This document shows, piece by piece, positions 46,609 to 57,400 of a DNA stretch of 64,000 nucleotides. Within the stretch, counting starts at the first letter, position 1. Each line of letters starts with the position of its first letter. Position numbers and translations under genes: made by a program. Source of the DNA: Dryomyza anilis (Eukaryota > Arthropoda > Insecta > Diptera > Dryomyzidae); contig OX638133.1 in NCBI GenBank assembly GCA_951804985.1, positions 30,715,963 to 30,779,962 on the forward strand. Direction: 5' to 3'. Under the pieces are notes generated by a model, which saw only the letters and a program-made list of their open reading frames with translations, did no database searches and was not told the DNA's origin.

Positions 46609-49600
46609 TTATGTTACTTTATTCATGTGATAATTATATGCTTTCATACGTCTGTCGTGCGCATAACGAAAATATTTCTGACACACTGCATTAAAACATT
46701 CATCGTCTTCGGTTGCACCAAACTTTTGTTGAAAAGCAGCTAAAAATATACAATAAATGTTTAATAAAATGCAATATTTATAATTTTGATACTTACTTCT
46801 TATAACAAACGTTAGGCTATTGTCACGCACGCTACGTTTGACCGGTGTACCACGCCAAGAAAATTGTTCAGCCACTGCATCCGTTAATAGTCGCCGCCAA
46901 GAAGATCTAATGAATTTGTCTTTATTGTTGCCACTATTAATATCAACCAATGCGGTGATCTAAGCAAGTCCACAACATTTTATTAAACGAATGCTTTAAC
47001 AATAATTTGAATATGTTACTTACAAAACGTTGACGCCTTAATTTAGAGGCTTCCATTTCATAGCTAAACTTAAGAAAATCTTCAAGCACACTAAACGGTT
47101 TTGGGGGAAAGACGGACGCAGGTTCTTTTACATCGCACGGAATTTTTAATTTCGGTTTGCTAAAATTTCTTGTAGTAGTAGATGTAGGCATTTCTTCCCA
47201 CAGGCTGTTGTGTTCATCTGGTGGTCTGTTGTCTATCTCTACTTCTTCAATTTTAATAATGCGCTCATCAGGTTCATTCGATTCGGAGGCTGCGTTTGAA
47301 TAGAGATAGGGTTCGGACATTTTGGAGCACTAAAAAGATAAAATCAATTTATCCAAGTTAATACTAAAACTGTTTAAAACCATCAAGTTTTAATTGAATC
47401 TACAAAATATGCTGTGTGGTTAGTAAATATTTAAGGGACTGATTCCTTAGTTCATTTCAAGAAAAAAATTGTTTTAGGGTTGAGGTCTAACTGGAACACC
47501 CTATGATATACAGCGTGTTTTAAAATTTTTACTTTGGAAAAGTTGATACAAAAAGTATATTTAATTTATAACTGCTATAATTTAAAGTCTTGTGCAAAAA
47601 GATTACATTCATTTTATAGAAAATCGATCATAGCTTCTAGCAAAATTTTAATATTGATATTTTATTTGGAAATGAACTAAGAAATCAGCTCCTAAAACAT
47701 TTGCACCCTAAATCGGACCAGCCAGCATAATCCAAAACATACCTCACTGTAATTATTATCGAGCGGATCATCATCATAGGTTGCAGTGTGCTGTGCCATA
47801 ACCTCAGCTCGTTCCTCTTCCTCTAAATCATTTTTCACAATCGATTTAAAGTTCTTTTCAGATTGCATGGCCATTTGTTGAAATTTTGTAAAATTTTGCA
47901 ATGTATTGTAACATTTTGCACACAAACGCTGCGGATAATGCACATCATTCGCCACATTGAAGTCCAACGTGGTGCAGAACAACAGTAGATTCGTTACTTT
48001 AGGCGTCAGATTCATTAGATCGACATGCATTGGCTCCAAACGTACCAAACATGTACGACAATGTGATTGCAAATCAGTACGTCGTAAATTTTTCAATTTC
48101 GTATTTTCTGCAACCTTTTGATGCTGCAACAATTCGCAACTATCGTTGTTTTTTATAAGATTTTCAATTCTTTTCAGACTCTCTCGTATTTCGTAAAACA
48201 TCAAGTTGTCATGTCCGTCTTTTTCTGTCTCCTGTTGTTTGTCACTTTGTTGCTCATTGATGAGCTTTGGTAGCGTAATTTTCGGGCTAACACATACATC
48301 TGAATCAGCATTGTCCATTGTCTCATCATCATCATCAGTTGCTGTGTCTAATAATGTTGCAAATACTTTCTTCTCCGTAGCAGACACAGCATTAGTTGAT
48401 CTAGTATTTATAAATTTGGAATGTGTGGGTATAGTTGATGTTTGATTGTTTGAATTGTCAGTCGTTTCTTTTAGTAGTCCTTTAAAATTCAATATATCGG
48501 CGACCGTCTCTTCCAGTGGTGATAGCGAGTGCCTGAAACGCCTTTCCTTGATTTTCGTACAACGTTTGTTGTATAAAAACTTTTTCTTAGTTAGGAATTT
48601 CATGTCTGACCAAACCTTTAGAAAAAAAGAAAAGTTTAAGAAAGAACTTTTAAAGTTAAGAAATGCTAATTTGACGAACTTAATGCAAGGAAAAAGACTT
48701 ACGATTTATATGTTTTGTCATAATTAACATTTCTATTTCAAATTCAATTTAAAACAATTTCAACTGTGTATTATACTTAAAAATGTTATGAATTCCAATA
48801 AATAATAGGCTAATTCCAAGTTATTAAAAATCACTGATATTAAATCAGATTAATTCAGATTTTAATTGAACCGGAAGTTCAAATTAAATTAAAAAATTTT
48901 AAATTCAACCGGAAATTAACAAGTTGACATACAGAGTACTGAAAATGTCAATAAGAAAATTAAAAAAAATACAAATATTGTCATTTTAATTATTTTTAAG
49001 GTCATGTTTAGCATTAATTGGCTATTTTATTAAAATTTTACTGCACAAATTCACTTTTTTTCATAAACTGCTTCTTTTCTGTCATTGAGCTCTTGAAATA
49101 TTTTAAAATGTTGTGATTTATTTGAAAGTTTTATTTGTATTTATGAAGCTGTAAAAAATCATTGATCTGTTTTAGATTTTTCAAATTCTAAAACTTTTAA
49201 ACAGTTTTCCAAAAAAAAACGAAAGTAAATGGCGCCCGAATTTTAAAAGAAAGCTTAATCTGTATATACTTCGACCATACGAAATACAATATTAAGGTTA
49301 CACAAATTAATTGTTTTGTTTTACGATCTCTTGATAATTTAAAGATATTGTCTTATAGCCCTATTCTGGCAAGAGTCACAAATTAAAATCGGTCACAATT
49401 TCTTATTCTGTCAATTTAATTTTTTATGTTTTTTGACGTAAAAGTCAGAATCAATTGTCATTTGTATCAATTGTTATTATAACAATTGTAATTGCTCGCT
49501 AGAATAGGGCTGTTAAAGTGCTCAAAATAATATAAAAACAAAAAATAAATAATAGAAAAATAAAAATACCTAAGTCACATACCCTTTGCCAGCCATCACC

Positions 49601-49783
49601 CGCACGTGTTGGTGGCCCAATAGAGTTTAGCTTTTTTGCTATTATATTCCATTGCTCGATATATTCTCTTTTTGAATAATGTTTCGAATAACTCTTCGTA
49701 TATCCTTTAGCTAATGACACATCTTCCGACATACATTTAACCAGTAGATTAAATTGTGACTTTGTTGTTATTTTCATTGCCAT
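46609..49783 (-). CDS. Zeste-type Myb/SANT + ZAD + DUF4806-like protein
   Basis: Probable DNA-binding regulator of unknown role. Five exons: 49783-49583, 48615-47743, 47329-47024, 46959-46797 and 46739-46609; phases 0, 0, 0, 1 all agree, giving 557 residues. Residues 1-110 form a zeste/Adf-type Myb-SANT-like domain (EYIEQWNIIAKKLNS, GDGWQRVWSDMKFLTKKK, then LSPLEETVADIL). An acidic Thr/Asp-rich linker follows. The ZAD zinc module (about 248-320) has C253-x2-C256 and C299-x2-C302. After a short acidic segment (DDDPLDNN) comes a Glu/Pro-rich linker and a C-terminal domain (about 437-545: DFLKFSYEMEASKLRRQRF, FIRSSWRRLLTDAVAEQFSW, then TFVI..AFQQKFGATEDDE) that resembles DUF4806. Start: the upstream TTG is rejected in favour of ATG at 49783. 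I know no named gene with this exact order of domains. Confidence 0.72.
48905..49276. mobile_element. Degenerate hAT-type MITE, copy 3
   Basis: The right end (atctgtatatacttcgaccat) and interior words (gagtactgaaaatgtcaa, atggcgcccgaattttaaa) match the MITEs at 15850 and 20886. The left TIR is eroded. It lies in intron 1 of the Myb-ZAD-DUF4806 gene. Confidence 0.7.
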
Positions 49784-52288
49784 CGTGCACAAACTATTTA
49801 TTTTACTGTCGATAATATTAAATTTTCCAGTTTTTTACGACTACGACAACAACTTTCTGTATACGAGAGCAAAATGTCGTTTTCGATGATTTGCCACCAG
49901 TGTTGCATTTTGAGAAAATAAAAATGTATCAAAAAAGTATGATTTAAAATAAAAACATACTTTTGTCAACAAAAATAAATGTTTGATTTTCAAAATTTAT
50001 AATTTTGATGTCGTACCACAAAACTTTAGAAAGGTATAAAAATAAATTATGCAAAAAATAAATAGTTTCCATCGAAAATTTACAAAATTGTCACGTCGGA
50101 ATATGGATAAAAAAAATTAAAGTACAGAAATAAAATAGAAACTTACACAAATCTCCGTCGGATCAGTTACATACAAATAATTACAAAAAAATCTGGTTAA
50201 ACTTTTAAAATCAAAATCTATTTTCAATGGTACGAAAGTACGAAGCAACACTGTTTGCAACGAAAAATAAAACAAAAGAAATAACGACAAGGCAACGTTA
50301 CCAACGTGAACGAATTGTCAAGTTTTGGTTGTCACCCTATAGGGTGACACAGAATTTGTTTAAAATGTTTATTATCGTTACATACGTTGAAGTATTTCAT
50401 AAACATTTAAGAAGATTTAGATCGAATAATTAGTATATTTTCAATATTAGTATATTTTTAAAATTGTTAGAAAGTTAAAACTTAGCGTATACCATGTGAT
50501 ATTCATACTACACTTTAACATATAAACGTTGATTTGTAGTTTCATCCTTTATAAAAGTGAAATACTACAACTGTTGTATTTGAAAATAGCCTAGAGCCAT
50601 GTTTTTTGCTTAATATTTTGTTAAATGAATATAAATTGTGAAATTTAAGATAAATACTGTAAATGTATTCGTTTTTTTTTTTTTTTTCAAATCGCTTCAT
50701 ATTTATGATTATATGAACCATATAATTATGAAAATTAGTGAATACGCTAATTCATTCAGAAAACTAAATTAGAGATTGAAATTTAAAAAAGAAGTTCAGT
50801 TTTAACCGTAAATGTGTAGAGCCATGTACTACAAAAGGATAAACTCAAAGGCCAGTAACTATAGTCAAAACTAACCTGTAGCTTAAATTTAATTACGTCT
50901 TTTTTTGACGGGTTTCCTATGATAATAAATGTCATAAAGCTATACATTCAAATAAACTTCAATTGTAAACTGACTATAGTTACGCGCCATAATATTTAGT
51001 TTCATTACAATATTTCCCTTCAATTTGATTATTTTGCATTATACGAAAAAATAACTTCGAATACGGAAATGTTAATGAACAAATCCTTTTGATTATCTAA
51101 CTATAAACGTTATTCCATCTTTCTACATAAACATTTGAAAATAGTTTATTCATCAAACGAACAAATTTAAATTTTAAAATTACAAATTTAAAATTATATC
51201 AAAAGCATTTGGGTAAATGAAGTTACGATTGGATATATATGACTTATATATTCTCTTTCTAATGCCGTTATCCATATTTCGATACCTAGTATCAAATCTG
51301 AGATATTCAGTATCAGCAACCAAATCGCATATTTTCTATTTTAACGCAAATGCAAATTTTGTTTATCGTTTTGCTCGAAATTGACTCAATGACGTATGAG
51401 CCACGATATCTCGTATTAAATCTGATATAATCAGTATCAGCAACCAAATCGCAAATTTGTACAGCTTTAACAAATATTCGGCTTTTTGATACATTTATGT
51501 CAAAAGTAGACTACTATCTTAAGTTGGAAATTATTTTTTGATTATTGGTAACGCTGTTAAATTCAGTACCTTTTAAAAATGATCAAAATTGTTGTATAAT
51601 AACATCTTTGTGCACTTCCAATTTCTTTAAAAGACTTCCATATTTTAATAAAAGCAGCTTTTCTCACTAATATTTAAAATATCATTTTAATTGATTACGA
51701 ATTGTCTATCTGATATTAAACTGTAGATATTTTAAAAATATGAGGTTTTGATGTACTCCTTAAATGAGAGCCGACATTTGTAAGATTTTATGTCAATCTT
51801 AGGTCCAGTTTTTTTAAGTGCAAAATTTAGTGAGATTTAGTGCAGATTTTTAAAAGGTTATGGTTCCTAATCAAAACTTGCGTATGTCTTTATATAGTAC
51901 ACACAGATAGACAATTAGTAATCAATTAATATTACATTTCAAATATTTGTGATATCGTCGCCGATACTGAAAAACCGCCTGCATGTGAAAATTACGTCTA
52001 AAATTGTGTTTTAATCGGGTTTTTAATGATATGTTGATTGGATAAATTAGATAAATGCCATTATATGTTATTACATAGTTAATTTTGTATGAAATAAATT
52101 CAGAATTGAGACTCAAAATAGTTTGGTGTCTTCTGTAAAATTAATTTTGTTAGAGGTATTCGAAAATGTAGATAGGTGGTTTTGCAGTATCACCGACGAT
52201 ATGTTAACTATAGACGAAATAACATCAAGTTAGAACGTACTTTAAATTAATAATGTGACTGACAAACTGGACCATAACGTTATAACAT
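49784..52288. other. AT-rich intergenic stretch
   Basis: About 2.5 kb. 51190-51480 has two copies of a word around tatctcgtat..aaatctga.at..cagtatcagcaaccaaatcgca, a short dispersed repeat. No gene could be supported. Confidence 0.5.
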
Positions 52289-53178
52289 TCACTGATTAAG
52301 TCTTAAGAGGTCCCACCACAAAAATGTAATAAATATAAATTTAAAAAATATCCTACTAACCGATGATTCACCTTCATCTGTCTGTACAAGTACCGCCTCA
52401 CTGGGTATAAATGTGATAATTCTTCGATCTAGATCAGTAAGTTTTTTGCTAGCTGGAATTGCATTTACGCCGTCACTATCCTTCAAAGCATTTCTATATT
52501 CGATAGATTTTTGTTTTGCCTTGTGTCTGTAAGTTAAAAATAAAAGAAATTGATTAAAAACTAAAAAATAAAGGGAGAGCAGAAAAATTCGACGTACAAA
52601 ATGCGATAAAAAATTGTAGAAACTGAAATTCTTAAAACGGAATAATCTATATTCTCCCTAATAAATAAAACAACAGGATTTATTATGACTTACTTAATAT
52701 TGGTTTTTTTTTATGGATCAGTAGCCAGGATTAAAGATACAATTATGCTGAAGAAAGGACCCTAACAAATCTATCACGCTTTTTACATTTTACTCGTTGC
52801 TTGTTGTTTTTTTTTTTTTTGAATGGCACATCAACCTCTAAAGTAATCAAACATCACAGATTTAGATTCACGACACTTACCGCATATTAACCCAAGCTCG
52901 CTTCCAGCTATCACCGTCTTTATGCGCCCCACCTAAGTCATTCAGTATAGTGGCCAACGACCCCCACTGTTCTGTCTGAGTTTCATTATTAACCCTGAAA
53001 TAGGAACAATTTTAATGTTTTTAATAAAACATTTGCAGAAGAATTTCAGAATATAAACATCATTTACGATAGTTTACTTATAATTGGCGAATTCTCTATG
53101 TTTTTCCAAATACTGCAGCAAATGCAGTTTTTGGTCCTTCGTTACTCGACGAGTGTTACTGCTGTCACTATCATTCAT
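52289..53178 (-). CDS. Small zeste-type Myb/SANT-like protein
   Basis: Three exons: 53178-53078, 52994-52881 and 52526-52289, with GT-AG introns of 83 and 354 bp; phases 2 and 2 agree. The product, about 150 residues, starts MNDSDSSNTRRVTKDQKLHL and contains one Myb/SANT-like domain at about 10-85 (LLQYLEKHREFANYK, TEQWGSLATILNDLGG, GDSWKRAWVNMRHKAKQKS). This is the same type as the N-terminus of the neighbouring gene but with different intron positions. The last 24 residues (after GESS) look intronic in composition; a GTTAGT at 52360 in phase 0 could be a donor to a further exon I did not find, so the 3' end is uncertain. Confidence 0.65.
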
Positions 53179-54461
53179 GTTTATATTATAAAATTCTAAT
53201 TAGTTATATTAATCAAATTTATTTAAAACAAATTGCACGTATTTTTTGTTTTAATAAGAATAACTGCCGCTGTTTTTATTTTTGCGATAGACGCAGAAAT
53301 ATTTTTTTTTCTCAAAACAAAAAAAAAATAATAAATGTCAAAACAACTTTGTGCAGTGTAGCCACTTCTATGTAACTCCAACAAAGGGTATTTTTATATC
53401 CGTTTTGTAATTTTAGCATTAAAATTATTATTTTAATATAAATTAATTAATAATTAAATTAATAATAAGTATTATTATTATTAATTAAGTATTTGAAATA
53501 TATATTACTTATTAATATATACATATAGAAAAGTCCGCACGACTCATCTTAGCACATCTATAAAATAAAATTCATCGTAAATCAAATCATCGTATCTAAA
53601 GTACACCAATTTATCGTAAACATAATTATCGTATTCACAGTTTTATGGCATTGGTACGACATTGTATGAATACGACAGTACGGAAATTGAACTGTAAACA
53701 CCACTTTTCTGCTTGTTAAAAAATTCAAAAACATGCCTCAGAGCTACTCTCAAATACAACACATATGGTATTTCACTTTTATAAGGGATGCAACTAAAAA
53801 TTGACGTTTCTGTGTTATTGTATCGTATATATACTACATGATACGAATACCATACTGAAATACGATGAACTGTGAACGCTAAATGCAACGTAACACAACA
53901 AATTTTCGTATTCTCTGGACATATATGTGATTTGTGGTAAGGTGAATTGTTGTATGGTGAATTGTGGTATGGCGAATTATAGTATGATGTATTGTGAAAC
54001 GGTAAATTATGTTACTTGTGATACGGAAAACTGAGTTTACTTTGAATTAAAGATGAATTGTAATTACCATAGACCGTAAATACGATGTTTAAAAGATACG
54101 ATTTTTTTTAGGATGAATTGTGTACGGTAAATTATTTACGATATTATGTTACCGAATTAATACCGACAATAATTTTACGATCAACAATTTCAAAGTAATT
54201 GGCAACTCTAACATTTTATGTTTGTTGCCGTAAAAAAGAAGCCTGCTGTACATCAGGAAAATTTAATTTTGTCTGCGAAAAGCGAAAGATTTTCTTTATA
54301 ATTTATAATAAAAGCATTTAAATGTTAGAATATCGTTCGCGTTTGTGTAAAAACAAATCTTAATAGAACATAATAAAGCATCGAATTGAAGTGGTTAAAA
54401 ATAAAACTGAACTAATTGAAAAAAACTTGGTGAACACCCGAGCCTCATTCCTCATCTCAAA
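53179..54461. other. Divergent upstream region with simple repeats
   Basis: Separates the small Myb gene (-) from the ZAD-transposase gene (+). 53410-53530 is an AT repeat. 53560-54180 has many cgtaaat, atcgta and ggtgaattgtggtatgg-type words in both orientations, suggesting a diverged inverted-repeat element. No coding sequence. Confidence 0.5.
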
Positions 54462-57400
54462 ATGATTAAACCAGAACGCAGCAATCTGCAGTCTTTCTGC
54501 AGGACATGTTTGGACCAGCTTTCAACGGCAGAAATCTCCAAATACAAACTACGAGAAACTCCGAATCTAACAAAACTCTTAATAATCTGCACAGAACTGG
54601 ACATAAAGAATGATGTTGATGAGCAGGATGCTATATATCCGCAGTGTTTGTGTACCAAATGCCATCGGACGTTGCAGGATATCCAACAATTTCGCACACA
54701 AGCACAAGATACGGCACAGAAACTAAAGGATATTGTGAACAGTGAAAATATTGTGGTGAAAGAAGAGTTTGAGCCAGCTGATGATCCGCTGGCGGATGCC
54801 GAAGAGGTATTTTAATATTGCATATAAATTAGTCTTCTGTTGGAAATAGTTTATTTTTGTATATATATTTTTTTAAATAAATCATCTTAAAATTGTTTAA
54901 TAATTCTTTTATTTATTAATTTAAAATTTTCCTGTAAACAGTCATTACCACGTATATCGGATTCCTACAGTTTATGCAGCGACAAATCACATGACGGTTT
55001 GCTGGCTACAAGTACTGAAATAAAAATCGAGGCTACATTGTCGGATGATGAGCCGGCAAACCAATCCAATGCACATTACATTATTACGGAGGAAACAGCA
55101 CAAACTTCTAGTGATGCCAAACGTAAACGAAAAGCATTAGAATGTGGCTATGGACCTGCAAAGAGAAGTGAAACAGGTTAGTGTTTAATATATTAAAACT
55201 CTATCAGTGAACTAAAAGCACGGTTACATAAAGTTAATCTATTGAAGAACTTAATTTTGATTGCAGACTTAAAAGTCGTAAGATATAAAGAATGACAGAA
55301 CTATATTATTTAAGAAACGATTGTGTTGAACAATCCCTTCAATCCCCTTGCATAATGATACTCTTGCATAAGTCAAACGCGGAATAGAATTATTTTATAA
55401 TACGTTATAAAAAAATACCTTAATTAACGTTCTCGCATTTGAGTCTTAATACAGATGCACATTTTATTTTAAGTCTGGTTTAATACAGAAATATCCGGAT
55501 TATGAAAAATATAAGTCAGAATTTTTAAATTGAATATTCTAACGGATAAATTGCATTCATAATAATAAAATTGTTTTTTTAGTTAATTAAAAAAAGCTGT
55601 GATCATAAATCAATTACTACCAAGGTGTATTATATCCTTAATACACCTTGATTACTACCAAATGGTTATTTTGATAATAGAAAAAACGAATTCTGAAATG
55701 GTACAATACAACTCAGTTGGAATTATTCTCAAATTAACCTCAATTGTGTATTTTTAAGTCATTAAAGGTTGTAATGTATTTAGAAAAGTGAAATTGATAT
55801 TTTAAAAATGGTATTCAATTTAGAAACTAAGTTTGTATTTAGTAATTACAAAAAGAATTTTCCCCAAAATGGTATAAACTAAAAAAAATGAATTCTGAAA
55901 TTATAAAATAACACCTAAGACGTATCAGTTGCCCTGAAATGGATATTATGAAATCATTAAAGTTTAAAATGTATTTAGTACAATGTGTATTAAAGTACAA
56001 GGTGTTAAATACGCCTTAATTTAGTATATTTTGAAATTTAGTTTTAGTTTTTGAAAAATGGTATACAATACAAATCAAATTGAATACAGTGATTACAATA
56101 GAATTAACTTCAAAAATTTATAAAATATGTACAAAAATAATTCTAAAACGGTAACATAATACTTTGGACCCTCGAATTGGTATTTTGAAATCATTTAATC
56201 GAAAGCTTACGGAGGATAAGTCAATTTTATGTTAGAAATGGTATTCAATTCAGATAAATCAAATAAAATGCATTGATTACAAAAATAATTATCCCCAAAA
56301 TAGTATGAAATAAGAAAACATAATTCTGAAACGATAAAATACCACCTAGGACGTATCAGTTGCACTCTCATGGATATTTTGAAATCATAAACAGATAAAA
56401 TGTATTTAGATTTTTTGAAATTTATAAATTTTAATTTTGAATTCAGAAAAGCCAAATTGAATTCAGTGTTTACATAAAGAATCAGAACCAAAAGTTTATG
56501 AACTAAGAAAAAATATTCTGAAACGGTAGAATACAACCTATGCCGAATTAGTTACTCTTTAAAGTGTATTTTGAAAACATAAACGATTAAAATGCATTTA
56601 GATTATTTAAAAATTTAGAAATTGGTGTTTCGAAAATAGTATACAATTCAGAAAATTCAAATTGAATTCAGTGATTACAAAAAACATAACCTCCAAAACG
56701 GTATGAAATAAGAAAAATGGTAAAATACCACCAAAAACGAATAAGTGACCCTCCAATGGGTATTTTTAAAATGTATTTGAAATTTTTTGAAATTTAGAAA
56801 TGGTTTTTAGAAAAATGCTTTCAATTCAGAAAAGTTTATTTGAATGAAATAATGGAAAATATTTCTACAAAAAATGTAATCAGAAACGATTAAATTATAT
56901 TTTCACAATATTAAAAATAGTTTTAGAAAAATAATATTCAATTCCGACTAGATAAATTGAATTCAGAAATGTATATATTAAGTGTCAAATTGAATTCAGT
57001 ACGAATCCATTACACCCAAAAGGGTATTTTTAAAATTAGTAATTTGTACTTGTTGAGAAAAATGAAATTTTCATTTTTTCCGTGCAAGTTTAAACTTTTC
57101 TACAAATGGGTTTCGATTTCGTTTCCACACATTTTTATATATAATGGTTCCGATTCCGTATCCAAAATCGAAACGGTTCCGATTCCGATTCTGGTTCTTT
57201 GATTTTGACCTAAAGCAGGAACTAAAAACCGTTTGTTATATCGGTTCTGAACTGGTTCTGGTTCTAAAATTTTAAAATAGCGGTTCCGGTTCTAACCAAA
57301 ACAAAAAATGATATATATGAGTTTCTATTCCGGTTGTACACATTTTTTAATAACGGTTCCGATTCCGTTTCTAAAAATAGAAACGGTTCTGATTCCAGTT

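Noticed and set aside
54999..55181. Separate 60-residue gene starting at 54999
   Set aside because: Its start is a TTG, and it is the in-frame middle exon of the ZAD-transposase gene.
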